DNA of 64,000 nt from Riptortus pedestris (GCA_019009955.1 CM032228.1:230506001-230570000); one strand, 5' to 3'; counted from the first letter of the stretch, positions 1 to 11,285 are shown. Numbers and translations: made by a program. Notes: a model not told the origin generated them from the letters alone.

Positions 1-19
1 AGAGTTATTTTGATTGTCC

Positions 20-200
20 ACTTCCATCCCTCTATACTTTCCCCCTCTTCCAGGTCCGACTTAAGCTTTGAACGAACTTGATCTTTAGTCTCATATGAAA
101 CTCTTATATGTCGAGTTTCGAACCGATCTAACACATATTACGGTAACATATATAATACCCTTTTAATCGGACCCGAATGAGGGGGCGAAAATTCAAATTA
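20..200 (-). mobile_element. Family A (Helentron-like) remnant
   Basis: A decayed internal piece of family A in reverse orientation. It keeps the pyrimidine-rich block, the 'gaacgaacttgatctt' segment and the 'gtcgagtttcgaaccgatc' segment that lie between the central microsatellite and the C-rich block in better copies. Neither terminus is recognisable. Confidence 0.5.
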
Positions 201-1255
201 GCTAGGTAACTATGAGTCCAGTTAACAAAAAACATACACCAATCATGTGCATTTTTTACGTTTTTGTAATTGTTCTACTATTCATTTTTTACTATTTCGA
301 ATAATAGGGAGCAGCATATCTTGAAAAATTAGGGGAGTTACTTGTGTTTCAGCATTGAGCAAATCATGAAGTGACTCACAAAATATTTCATCTCCAGTGT
401 ACATTTCAACTTCTCTATACATAGGTTTTCTACTGCTGTGATTGAGATGGTCAGATGGGGTCACCAGCCTGAATCTGTTTAGTTTATGCAACTCCTGGTT
501 GACGGATTTCCTTTTTCTTGGTGTCTGCCTAGAGGCTTAGTACCCAGGATGAGGCTGCCAGTAAAGTGTGATGGAAGAAGAGAGAGAGAGAGCTATATAG
601 ATGGAGAGCGAGGTGGTTTACTGTTATCCCAAGTGGGGGTTGTAACAGTACCGAAGCCATTCCTAGAGTACCGACCTTGTATTAGACATTTGCATTTGCC
701 TTCCTACAATCTGATACAGTAGGTGTCTGTGGCCGGTAGTCAAGATACTGTTTCAATATGTCTAGTTTATAACCAGGCTTCTAGCAGCTGACACGCATGT
801 CCCTTTGTTCTTAAAGCTCTTAGCAATAAATACCTCTTTGTGATTCAATATGATTATTAATCAAGTCTATGACAATGTGCTTATGGCATCCCTGTTGCAA
901 TTTGACACCACATTACAAATTGCACTTGCATAATTTATAGCAGTCCTTGACTGGCAGAAATAAAAATGGCTGCATAAACTTAAACTCTAAATAATCTCTT
1001 GCTCATCTATTCCTATTGAAAATGTTTTCTCTCCATTCAGTCAAGAAGCGGTGATTAAACGGAATTGTTTGTGGTCTCCTAAATAAACACATACTCATGT
1101 CGAGACTAGTATCATGTGTAATAATGCTTATTTCTAAAAGCTATTTCCTTCCTACAAATAGAATTTCTCAATTCTGTTCTGTCATTCTGTTATAAACTAC
1201 AGAACTATGAACCGGAAACTGAAAATCAGTATTCAACATTTTACACGCCAGTAAC
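201..1255. other. AT-rich DNA without a recognisable gene
   Basis: No convincing coding sequence. Around 477-512 the string 'tagtttatgcaactcctggttgacgg' loosely matches the 3' terminus of family A on the + strand, which may be an old end fragment. A short AG tract lies near 578-592. The small open frames here have no recognisable product. Confidence 0.4.
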
Positions 1256-1257
1256 AG

Positions 1258-1300
1258 CATTTAGCAGATTTCTCTTTAGGGAAAACAACAATTGACTACT
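1258..1300 (+). mobile_element. Family A 5'-end fragment
   Basis: 'tagcagatttctctttaggg' followed by 'caattgacta' matches the family A 5' terminus and the 'tattgagg' that follows it. Only about 40 bp survive, just upstream of a longer decayed copy. Confidence 0.45.
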
Positions 1301-1483
1301 GTTGTATTCAAGGTGCAACTTTTCAAAAATGTTCTCAAAAGTTATCGATCCTCACCAAAAGATGGAACATTTAATTCCAGACAAATTTACATTGGCTTCT
1401 GTCCTACAAGTAAAATGGACCACGGATCGTCTTTGGTCTGAACTGAGACCAGCACAAAGGAAATCTTCTAAGTGTAAGAAGTG

Positions 1484-2300
1484 GCTGATTTCCTCTTAAA
1501 GGAAATCTGCTATTGACGTTGCACTCGGAACGGGATATTCGAAAAATTTCCTGAAATGTACGTTACCGCTATAGCGGATGCAATTTTAGTTTTATCGTTG
1601 CCAAACTCGATATATAAGGGTTTCATTCAAAAACTAAAGATCAAGTTGTTTAACAGCTGATATTCGGCCTGGAAGTGGGGAGGGGTGTATAGAAAGGCGA
1701 GATTGAGAAAATTCAAAATATCTCCTTTATTATACGTCGGATCGAAAAACTGTATAGAAACACAGTTATTGCAAATGTAATTCCTATAAATATTGTTTTA
1801 TGCATGTTTTCTCTAATATTTGGACTTATTAACCCTAGATAATTGGATTTTTTAGTTGTTTGCCTTAAGTAACCCCCCACCCCATGTAGAAATAGTAATA
1901 AGCTGTTACAACATGAACACGTTCATTCTAAGCTTAAATTGTAAATATTGATTTCAAGTGACCTTTAATTTGCGAGATATGTGTAAATTATTGACGGCAT
2001 CGATGACGATTTTCCTTTCTTGTCTGGAAAATATTAATTTGATGTATACCAAACTTGATATTTAGCTATTTCAGCCAAAAATAGATCATTTTTGTTATTG
2101 GCGGAAATTGCACCAGGAATATGGGGAAGGGGGGATTTGAGGGGAGGGAAATTAGAAAATTCAAAATGTCTCTGTTGTTATGATGGACGTTTTTAATATA
2201 TCAGAATATATTCTGAGCAATGTTCCAAAAACTATTTATTACACCTGAGCACTACTACTCCACTATTTTGCGTTTTGACTTCTTTGTAAACTCCATACTG
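1484..2300 (+). mobile_element. Old degenerate family A copy, 5' part and long interior
   Basis: Starts with the degraded terminal palindrome (ctgatttcctcttaaaggaa) and continues with the family A order. There is a 'gaaaaatttcctgaaatgt' block, a 'taccgctatagcgg' block, 'ccaaactcgatat', a G-rich block, 'atctcctttattatacgtcggatcg' and the long-form interior up to about 2260. The central TA tract is absent. No 3' terminus with the hairpin is visible, so the copy is truncated or too decayed at that end. It is more divergent than the copies at 15895 or 47822, so it is an older insertion. Confidence 0.65.
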
Positions 2301-3332
2301 GGCTAGTAAAAGAAAAAGATTATTTTACAAAATTCAAAAATATTTATGGTGGGATACTATTTTTGGTTTAAAGCCTTTAAATTTATATTTCATGTTAAAC
2401 TGTATTCCGAACACTATTTCTTTCACGAAACTAATAACAGCGTAATTGGCGAACATATGCTTTGACTTGAAAGTATTCCACCATTATTTATTGATTAGAA
2501 TCTCAGATTTCCCATAGTAGGGAGGTTTTAATTTTGAAAACTTTTTATGGAAAATACAAACATAAAAGTTCATTGAATTTCTTTCAAACCTTTTTCAAGA
2601 GATTGTGTAACGCGAAGGTTGGCAAGAACTCTAAATTTGAAGCCATTAACCTCAGAGACCTGTATTGCTAAAGAAAATGAAACGCTGCCAAATTCAACAG
2701 GATTTCTGTCAAACTTCTTTGTTTTTTATTTATAGATATGTATACCCACGAGCTAATCCTCCAAAGAACTATTTATATGCCGAAAATATCTTAAACAAAT
2801 ATTAGATAATATATTTGCATTAGAATTATTTGTTCAGGGATCATGCTTTTGGTGCGAATTACTATATAATATAAATAAATAACATCGAATTAGTTATAAT
2901 TAAATCATTGAAATGACATATCGCGAAAGGAAATGAAAAGAGATTTGCTGTTTTTCACTCATAATTTGTCACATATTGCTGTTTTTATTTATGGGAGTAT
3001 AACTCAGAATTCATAATCCCCGAATAAAATAATAGTTCTAATATTTCCTATAAGTGACAGGTCGGACTAAAAATCGAGAAATAAGTTTGATTGGTGAGAT
3101 TAAGGAATACCAGAAGCCAGATCATAAGGGGTACAGATTCTGCATTTACGTTGAGTTGTTGGACTTAAATCTTGGATCTCTTTGTTTGGTGAGTTCTTTG
3201 GACTGGGATTTTTTTTTAGTAATGACTATCAAAACTAGATCTCCTGAAGAGTTTGGCAGAAAACATGTTGGTCAAATGAAAGAAGAGGCCCCTGTCTTGC
3301 AAGTTCGGTGGTGCCAACCAGTTAGATACTTC
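2301..3332. other. AT-rich DNA, no supported gene
   Basis: Low-complexity AT-rich sequence. A 109-codon open frame on the + strand at 3054-3383 has somewhat higher GC, but its last ~17 codons run into a family A terminus and it matches no family I know. I see no other structure. Confidence 0.4.
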
Positions 3333-3772
3333 AAAAAGTCCGTCACGCAGGGGCTGCGTAAACTAAGCAGATTTCCCACGTGAAGTTTTACAACGGAGAA
3401 ATTTCACGAGAGCCGAGCAGTTAATGAAACGGCCGAACTAGCTTTTGGCGGGAAAGTCACTTCGTCCGTTAGCTGCCCAGATTTAATAAAAATGCTAATA
3501 TATCGGTTAATATTCAAGATAGAGAATAAATGTATATAACAATATTTATAGTAAATTTAATTTGTAATAAGATTGATTCTGTACAATTTTTCGAGCCGAC
3601 GAATAGTAACGGAGATATCTCGAACTTTCGAAAATCCTCCCCTCTAAACCCCCCCCTCCCTGTGGTCCGATTTCAGCCGTTAACGAACTTGATCTTTCTT
3701 TTTACATAAAACGAATAAATATCGAGTTTGGTAACGATCAAACAAAAATTGTGACCGCTTGAGCAGTAACAG

Positions 3773-3839
<67 letters not shown>

Positions 3840-3992
3840 TATATATATAGAGAGAGAGAGAGAGATACAGTTTTGAACGGACCTCATTTTCGTCATCTAC
3901 TAGGTAGGATCGATGGACATTTGAAGAAAATTTCGAAAATTCCGTCATGAGTACAACCTCAATAGCTGATTTCCCCTAAGGGAAATCTGCTA
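3333..3992 (-). mobile_element. Family A copy, both ends present
   Basis: Non-autonomous rolling-circle-like element with no coding capacity. Read on the + strand, it opens with 'aaaaagtccgtcacgcagg', contains the hairpin CGCAG-GGG-CTGCG, then 'aagcagatttcccacgtgaa'. It closes with 'gctgatttcccctaaggg' and 'aaatctgcta'. The GC-rich cassette (3399-3465) and the central microsatellite (3776-3866) are in their usual positions. Length about 660 bp, a short-form copy. Ends abut T/A runs, consistent with insertion at T-rich sites. The class (Helentron-like) is inferred from end structure. Confidence 0.8.
3776..3866. repeat. (TA)n(GA)n compound microsatellite
   Basis: TA dinucleotides with one interruption, then about ten GA units. 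It occupies the central microsatellite position of the family A copy at 3333-3992. Confidence 0.95.
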
Positions 3993-4329
3993 ATATACAT
4001 CTCAAAAGCGTGTTCGGTTTATCATAAAATAAAAAAAATAAATGCACCAATTATGTTACATTTTTTGATCCGATTCTTAGTAGAAGTCATATATTACTTT
4101 ATTTTAAAATCATTTTTAATAAGGCACAGTAAAATAAACTGTTTATTTAATTTAACAAAGCTAAGAACAGCGAAGGAACGAGGCGTTTTTTCTTACCTGA
4201 GATAATAATTTCTTCACCATCCAGCACCTCAAAAATGGATAATTTAATAAAGGTACAAAGATGTGATGGCTACATAAGATTTATTTAAGCAAATATTCAG
4301 ATATCTCACGGAAAAGACTCTCTATGTTC
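3993..4329. other. AT-rich spacer
   Basis: No open frame, repeat or structured motif that I can support. Confidence 0.4.
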
Positions 4330-4470
4330 TTTTAGCAGATTTCTCTTGAGGAATTCAGCTATTGAGATTCTACTCGTGACTTGATATTCGAAAACTTTCT
4401 TCTAATGTCCATCGATCCGTCCTAGGAGATGACGAAAATGAGGTAGTTTTTTCAGTCATTATAATTAAAA
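4330..4470 (+). mobile_element. Family A 5' fragment
   Basis: 'tagcagatttctcttgagg' followed by 'cagctattgag', the 'aatgtccatcgatcc' block and 'ggagatgacgaaaatgagg', the first ~130 bp of family A. It stops where the microsatellite would start and abuts the inverted copy beginning at 4472, giving a tail-facing pair. Confidence 0.75.
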
Positions 4471-4471
4471 A

Positions 4472-5136
4472 AAGACCGTCTCGCAGGGGCTGCGTGAACT
4501 AAGCAGATTTCCCATGTGAAGTTTTACAATAGAGAAATCTGCATACTGGTAACACAATACCACCGTGATTAAATACAAACGGTAATGAGAAATATTTCAG
4601 TTAATTAAAATAAATTCCCTACTGAAACAGCTTCTGAATTGTAAGAGTAATTTATATTTTAATAACACAAATTTTAGTAGTCCAAGAAGTAAAGAGGGGG
4701 GGGGGGTGGACGAACAGAACGTATTTGCATAAATCTCACAAAGTAACGAAGGTAAGGTAAGGTTAGAAATGACAGGTTAGAAGAAGCTTCCACCTGAGCC
4801 GAGTGGTTACGAAAATTTCCGACGTAATCCGAAATATACCCGACCACATGTCTCACAGACTTCATAAAAATGCAAATATCTCGGTTAATATTCAAGATAA
4901 AGAATAAATGTATATAACAATATTTATAGTAAATTTAATTTGCAATAAGATTGGTTCTATACACTATTTCTATCCGATGCATAATAACGGAGATATTTTG
5001 AATTTTCGAAAAAACCCTCCTCCCACTGGTCCGATTTCAGCCATTAACGAACTTGATCTGTCTTTTTACATAAAACGGTTAAATATCGAGTTTTGTAACG
5101 ATCAAACAAAAATTGCGACCGCTAGAGCGTTAACAG

Positions 5137-5206
<70 letters not shown>

Positions 5207-5325
5207 GAACGGACCTCATTTTCCTCATCTCATAGGTAGGATCGATGGACATTTGAAGACATTTTTCGAAAATTGCGTCATGAGTACGACCTCAATAGTC
5301 AATTACCGTAAAGGGAAATCTGCTA
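4472..5325 (-). mobile_element. Family A copy, both ends present
   Basis: Begins (on +) with 'aaagaccgtctcgcagggg', hairpin and 'aagcagatttcccatgtgaa'. It ends with 'aattaccgtaaagggaaa' and 'tctgctaaaaa'. About 850 bp. It seems to hold parts of both interior variants: the long-form stretch after 4546 and the GC cassette at about 4793-4860. The 209-codon open frame across it at 4908-5537 is a by-product of the TA tract and is not a gene. Confidence 0.8.
5141..5201. repeat. (AT)n microsatellite
   Basis: About 30 uninterrupted AT units in the central position of the family A copy at 4472-5325. Confidence 0.95.
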
Positions 5326-5964
5326 AAAATTATAAATACATTACGGTTCAAGGAATTTTAATAATAAATAGGGGATCAGTTTACAAAATGATACTGACTA
5401 TATACCGCATATACAAATTAACACAGATTTTTTTAGTCACTGATTTATTAAGGTTTACGAAATTCAAGAGAAATCTAATTCGACTCAATGTTCTCTACAG
5501 TGTTAAGTTTCATATTTTTTTCTATTTCTGTGTATAATTTATTATTATATATTTTAATTTTGTTTTATTTTTTTTTCAGGTGAGTGTTAAGCAGTCTCGA
5601 ACTATGTCTAACTTGGCGAGTCTGTATAGACCATTTATTTACATTTTTAACAAGTCAAATATTTCAATTTACCTTAACGTGAAGTTCCACGTGTAACTAC
5701 TCAATTGCAGGTACTATTTATTATATGTATCATTTTATCCTCGTGTTAAGAAATCTATAGTATTACAAGAGCTTTATGGACTTTGGGCTAACCCGCTAAT
5801 TTACACAAGCCTCGAACATCCATCCAAAAATCATTAAACACCACATCAATTGATATTTAATATCAAATTGTAACTTTATTAAATCGATCCCAAAATATTT
5901 AGTTCCTCGTATACCGAATATACAACTCCGCCTTTCAAGCAACTATTTAAAATTAAATTTAATG
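5326..5964. other. AT-rich DNA with one splice-site-like motif
   Basis: No coding sequence supported. At 5566-5586 a T-rich tract ends in 'tttttcag' followed at once by 'gtgagtg', so a 3' splice-site consensus directly abuts a 5' splice-site consensus (see findings). Confidence 0.35.
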
Positions 5965-6441
5965 TCATGTATTCAGGGGTTTGAATAGTAACGGAGATAT
6001 TTATGAACTTTATCTTAATTTTTACATAAAACGTTTAAATATCGAGTTTGTTATCGATGAAACGAAAATTGCTACCGCTAGCGCGTTAACAGAAATATAT
6101 ATATATATATACTAGCTTAGGTGCCCGGCTTCGCCCGGGAATTGATTTGAGGCTGAATGGTGATGGTATTTTTTAGGCAAGACTTTACTTTGCACAATAT
6201 TTGGACATTTACCCGTCCCAGTGTTAAGGGTTAATACCCGTTTTTGGCATTTGTTTATAATAAAATTAATTTTTTATGTAAGTCTTCACTGTCCTCCAAA
6301 TTGTCATATTTCCCGTCTCCTGTGCATAATGCATATATATATATCCTAGGTAGGGATCGATAGACATTTGAAGAACTTTTTGAAAATCCCATTATGAGTA
6401 CATCCTTAATAGCTGATTTCCTCCAAGGCGAAATCTGCTAA
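5965..6441 (-). mobile_element. Family A copy interrupted by a Helitron
   Basis: Left part (5965-6110) has the 'gtaacggagatat', 'acataaaacgtttaaatatcgag' and 'ctaccgctagcgcgttaacag' blocks. Right part (about 6334-6441) has 'ggatcgatagacatttgaag', 'atgagta' and the terminal 'gctgatttcctccaaggcg'. A family B element and its TA flanks lie between them, exactly where the microsatellite belongs. The 3' terminus of A is missing. Confidence 0.75.
6112..6333 (-). mobile_element. Helitron (family B) 3'-end fragment, B1
   Basis: Read on the reverse strand it ends with the hairpin CCCGGGCGAAGCCGGG, a short spacer and CTAG, followed by T, the standard 3' end of a classical Helitron. About 220 bp of the 3' end survive; the 5' end is lost at a TA tract. 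It closely resembles the same end of B3 at 43749. It is inserted in the TA microsatellite of a family A copy. Confidence 0.8.
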
Positions 6442-7100
6442 GAAAAATAAAAAATGATGTACAGTCCTTCAGAAATGCCAGTGGGAGAATGAACATTGTC
6501 GTCCTTTTTATAGCCATCATTTCTCCAAAGATCCGGGTATCTTTTCAAACCGACGTCTATCTAAGGAAGAAATGTGAGGACAATCAGAGAAGATGTTTTA
6601 TGTGATGTTAGAAGTTCATTGTTTCTAGACGATGGAGAGGAAAAGGAGAGAGGAAAAGAAGAATGGGACTGTTGTAATGAGACCACTACTGTAGTTACAA
6701 CTTTTTACAGTAAAACGTCTGTTACGCAGGGCTGCATAAAATAAGGATATTCTACCCCTTGTTGGAGTAAGAGGCTGGAGAGCACATCTCACCATATATT
6801 CTTTATTTCTCCTGTAGTAACAAACCTATGTAAATGGGCGTAGGGTGTGGACTTGACATGTCAGGAACACAATAATTCAAAGTAAAATGTGGATAAGTAG
6901 AAGTGTGGATATACTGACTGACCACAATATAAATAAGAAGGATACTATTTGGAATAAAGAAGACTGGTATAGAACAATAAATCTAGAAAATTAATTGTAA
7001 TATTATTATTAATATATCGGTTTTAGATCCCACATATTATAACAGAATAATTCATATATTCGAAAACAACCTTTCTGAACCACACCGCTTTCTCCCCTGC
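6442..7100. other. Spacer with a weak family A end remnant
   Basis: Near 6710-6765 'acgtctgttacgcagggct' then 'gcataaaataagg' resembles a decayed family A 3' terminus. The rest shows purine-rich stretches (about 6635-6665) and no supported gene. Confidence 0.4.
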
Positions 7101-8481
7101 CAGTAGATCCACTATGGTATATAGGCATGGGCCGAGTTATAGAGAGATGTTGGAGTAATGAGGGTGGGATGGAATACTGGGCAGTAGATCCACTATGGTA
7201 TATAGGCATGAGCCGAGTTGTAGAGAGATGTTGGAGTAATGAGGGTGGGATGGAATACTGGGCAGTAGATCCACTATGGTATATAGGCATGGGCCGAGTT
7301 GTAGAGAGATGTTGGAGTAATGAGGGTGGGATGGAATACTGGGCAGTAGATCCACTATGGTATATAGGCACGGGCCGAGTTGTAGAGAGATGTTGGAGTA
7401 ATGAGGGTGGGATGGAATACTGGGCAGTAGATCCACTATGGTATATAGGCATGGGCCGAGTTGTAGAGAGATGTTGGAGTAATGAGGGTGGGATGGAATA
7501 CTGGGCAGTAGATCCACTATGGTATATAGGCATGGGCCGAGTTGTAGAGAGATGTTGGAGTAATGAGGGTGGGATGGAATACTGGGCAGTAGATCCACTA
7601 TGGTATATAGGCATGGGCCGAGTTGTAGAGAGATGTTGGAGTAATGAGGGTGGGATGGAATACTGGGCAGTAGATCCACTATGGTATATAGGCATGTGCC
7701 GAGTTGTAGAGAGATGTTGGAGTAATAAGGGTGGGATGGAATACTGGGCAGTAGATCCACTATGGTATATAGGCATGGGCCGAGTTGTAGAGAGATGTTG
7801 GAGTAATGAGGGTGGGATGGAATACTGGGCAGTAGATCCACTATGGTATATAGGCACGGGCCGAGTTGTAGAGAGATGTTGGAGTAATGAGGGTGGGATG
7901 GAATACTGGGCAGTAGATCCACTATGGTATATAGGCATGGGCCGAGTTGTAGAGAGATGTTGGAGTAATGAGGGTGGGATGGAATACTGGGCAGTAGATC
8001 CACTATGGTATATAGGCATGGGCCGAGTTGTAGAGAGATGTTGGAGTAATGAGGGTGGGATGGAATACTGGGCAGTAGATCCACTATGGTATATAGGCAT
8101 GGGCCGAGTTGTAGAGAGATGTTGGAGTAATGAGGGTGGGATGGAATACTGGGCAGTAGATCCACTATGGTATATAGGCATGGGCCGAGTTGTAGAGAGA
8201 TGTTGGAGTAATGAGGGTGGGATGGAATACTGGCCAGTAGATCCACTATGGTATATAGGCATGGGCCGAGTTATAGAGAGGTGTTGGAGTAATGAGGGTG
8301 GGATGGAATACTGGGCAGTAGATCCACTATGGTATATAGGCATGGGCCGAGTTGTAGAGAGATGTTGGAGTAATGAGGGTGGGATGGAATACTGGGCAGT
8401 AGATCCACTATGGTATATAGGCATGGGCCGAGTTGTAGAGAGATGTTGGAGTAATAAGGGTGGGATGGAATACTGGGCAGT
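7101..8481. repeat. 81-bp minisatellite, 17 units
   Basis: Seventeen head-to-tail units of 81 bp (about 1.38 kb), nearly identical. They start at 'cagtagatccactatggta' and end partway through a unit at 'tactgggcagt'. Substitutions mark individual units: units 4 and 10 carry 'cacgggcc' instead of 'catgggcc', and units 8 and 17 carry 'aataaggg'. Because 81 is a multiple of 3 and several frames of the unit lack stops, the array gives open frames of 475, 507 and 369 codons on both strands. None has a start context, a non-repetitive domain or a known relative, so these are array artefacts. Composition (near 50% GC) differs sharply from the flanks. Confidence 0.95.
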
Positions 8482-9289
8482 TGCTGGACTGTGGCCTTGG
8501 CCGGTCCGTTCCTTCACCTTCCGCTCAGCCACCTGCCTTGTCCCCTCCCCCTAGCTCCAGCCACTACTGGCTCTCTAGCTCACTCGACTCGCACCACACA
8601 TTCTATATTGTTAGGTATATGTTGGCTTTTAGATGGCATTTTATTTTCTCCAAAAGGAAACTAATCCAACGAGTTGTATATTATTCCCTTCATCTGTAAG
8701 AATTTGAAGGATTTTTTTCAGTAAGTTCGTTTTTTTTTTGTTTTTTTTGCGGAAATATACACGGGAGGAGGTAACCTTATAATAAGGCGTTGGACTACCT
8801 GATCCATACGCGGAAGTAGATAAAATATAGGTTGTGAGTCCGCCCTCTGGAATCGTCTGTGTTTGACATTAATCTTAGATTGTCCATTCTTCATACTTTT
8901 ATTTTTTATGTCATCATCATCTATCCTATGTTATGCGGTGTGATGCTGCCTCTTCTGAAGTATGGACCAGGTCTCTTGTTCTTGAGCCTACTGTTTTCTC
9001 TTACTCCAATCCGATCCTAAATTGTCGTGGGGGAAAATACAGAACAAGTGATTATAATATCATTGTATAGTGCTGATATTATATCACTATAATCTATAAT
9101 GATTATGAATAAATTTGTACTTTATACTAGTACTACATTCCATAGAAGGGTCTGGGTCACTCCCACCACTGGCTTAGACATTCTTTATGTTTTTCACTTA
9201 TACTTTTGTAATTACTCAGGATCAATCTCTGCAATTACCCTTCCTGGCCGCCATGCAACCATACTTTTTCATATCAAACGGCCTCTTCT
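8482..9289. other. Flank of the minisatellite; possible tRNA-like remnant
   Basis: 8482-8600 is GC- and pyrimidine-rich. At 8770-8850, 'taaggcgttggact' and 'ggttgtgagtccgcc' recall the A and B boxes of a class II tRNA at plausible spacing, so a decayed tRNA-derived SINE head is possible. I see no gene. Confidence 0.3.
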
Positions 9290-10336
9290 GTTGAAGACGG
9301 TTTACAGAAAAAAAAATCCATTCACTATTCACTATATACAAACAGTTTACCGAACCTTTTCTTTTGACTGTAAATTGAGTTCATTCACCTTACCAAATAA
9401 TATTGTGACTTCTGCCTACGATGGAACAGCTTACCCAAATAATTCGTTCATTGTAATCCCAGTGCCGACAGCTTGCCATAACAATTCTATAAGAGTGCTG
9501 AGATAGCTTACCCAAGCAGTCTACTCGACAATAGTCCTATCATGCTTGAAGTCTCTTTTGGCTATCATTGCATTGTATCCGCTTAATGAAACAGTCCTTT
9601 TGAATGTAGACCAAGTTGGATAGGAGACGGAGACAGTTCAGTTTACTTTAGGCTGCTGAGTTGAGACAGCTTACAGAAAGAGTTCATTTGGTATAGGCTG
9701 AGCTTATATAGCTTAACGAAACAGCGCTTTACGCTGTAGGCCGGATATTGATAACTTAGCTTTTTGGCCGCACAACGATTTTTTTTTGCTTATCGATTTA
9801 GCTCTTTTGAGCGTAGGCAGAGTTTAAGATAGCTTTCAAAAACAGCTCACTAGACTGTAGGCTGAGTCTGAGAAAGTTTACAGAAACAGCCCGTTTGACT
9901 GGAGGCCGAGTCTAGATAGTTTACAGAAACAGCCCGTTTGGCTGGAGGCCGAGTTTAGGAAGCTTACAGAAACAGTTCACTATCCCGTTCGCTGGATTCA
10001 GTTAGCTTACCAAAACAGTTCTTTTGACTGTAGGCCGAGTTTAGATAGCTTTCAAAAACAGTTCAATAGACTGTAGGCTGAGTCTGAGATAGTTTACAGA
10101 AACAGCCCGTTTGGCTGGAGGCCGAGTTTAGGAAGCTTACAGAAACAATTCACTATCCCGTTCGCTGGATTCAGTTAGCTTACCAAAACAGTTCTTTTGA
10201 CTGTAGGCCGAGTTTAGATAGCTTACAGAAACAGTTCACTAGACTGTAGGCTGAGTCTAAGATAGTTTACAGAAACAGTTCACTATGCTGTACACTGAAT
10301 TTAATTAGCTTACCGAAACAGCCCTTTTCAGTGTAG
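9290..10336. repeat. Degenerate ~43-bp satellite array (old part)
   Basis: Units built on 'gtaggccgagtttagatagc', 'ttacagaaacag' and 'ttcac.agact' recur every 43-44 bp, for example at 9861, 9905 and 9948. They become harder to see toward 9300. A higher-order block of about 173 bp (four units) containing 'tcccgttcgctggattcag' occurs at about 9948 and again at 10121. This is the diverged edge of the homogeneous array that follows. Confidence 0.8.
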
Positions 10337-11166
10337 GCCGAGCCAAGATAGCTTACAGAGACAGTTTACTTGACGGTAAGCTGCTGACTTTTGACTGTAC
10401 GCCGAGCCAAGATAGCTTACAGAGACACTTCATGTGACGGTAGGCTGCTGACTTTTGACTGTACGCCGAGCCAAGATAGCTTACAGCGACACTTCACTTG
10501 ACGGTAGGCTGCTGACTTTTGACTGTACGCCGAGCCAAGATAGCTTACAGAGACACTTCACTTGACGGTAGGCTGCTGACTTTTGACTGTAGGCCGAGCC
10601 ATGATAGCTTACAGCGACACTTCACTTGACGGTAAGCTGCTGACTTTTGACTGTAGGCCTAGCCAAGATAGCTTACAGAGACACTTCATTTGACGGTAGG
10701 CTGCTGACTTTTGACTGTACGCCGAGCCAAGATAGCTTACAGCGACACTTCACTTGACGGTAGGCTGCTGACTTTTGACTGTACGCCGAGCCAAGATAGC
10801 TTACAGAGACACTTCACTTGACGGTAGGCTGCTGACTTTTGACTGTAGGCCGAGCCAAGATAGCTTACAGAGACAGTTCACTTGACGGTAGGCTGCTGAC
10901 TTTTGACTGTAGGCCGAGCCAAGATAGCTTACAGAGACAGTTCACTTGACGGTAGGCTGCTGACTTTTGACTGTAGGCCGAGCCAAGATAGCTTAGAGAC
11001 AGTTCATTTGACGGTAGGGTGCTGAATTTTGACTGTAGGCCGAGCCAAGATAGCTTACAGAGACAGTTCACTTGACGGTAGGCTGCTGAATTTTGACTGT
11101 AGGCCGAGCCAAGATAGCTTACAGAGACAGTTCACTTGACGGTAGGCTGCTGAATTTCGACTGTAG
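10337..11166. repeat. 64-bp satellite array, 13 units
   Basis: 'gccgagcc' starts at 10337, 10401, 10465, 10529, 10593, 10657 (as gcctagcc), 10721, 10785, 10849, 10913, 10977, 11039 and 11103. That is a 64-bp period with one 62-bp unit that lost two bases. Each unit is the 43-bp ancestor plus about 21 bp ending in 'gctgacttttgact'. Two unit variants alternate unevenly: 'ctgtacgcc' versus 'ctgtaggcc', and 'acacttcac' versus 'acagttcac'. The small reverse-strand frame across it is an artefact. Confidence 0.93.
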
Positions 11167-11285
11167 AACAAGTTTAAATTGATTACCGATTCAGCCTCGT
11201 TTATTGAAGATCAGATTCATACCTTACGGAAAAAGTCCTTCCGACTGTATACCGTGTTTAAGATAGGCTACTGAAACATTTTTGG
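11167..11285. repeat. Degenerate right edge of the satellite
   Basis: 'ctgtagaacaagtttaaat', 'attaccgattcag', 'ccgactgtataccgtgttta' and 'gataggctactgaaaca' are decayed units, mirroring the decay on the left side. Confidence 0.65.

Noticed and set aside
3054..3383. 109-codon frame as an exon
   Set aside because: Its end is read from a family A terminus, and nothing in it resembles a known protein. Not excluded, but unsupported.
4908..5537. 209-codon frame on the + strand as a gene
   Set aside because: It crosses a family A copy and reads the TA tract as a run of Tyr-Ile; the rest is AT-rich hydrophobic sequence.
7009..8554. Open frames of 507, 475 and 369 codons as repeat-protein genes
   Set aside because: They overlap on both strands, exist because the 81-bp unit is stop-free and divisible by 3, and have no unique domain, leader or recognisable relative.
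10337..11166. CRISPR-like array
   Set aside because: Units are contiguous and near-identical over their whole length with no unique spacers, in a eukaryotic context; it is a satellite.
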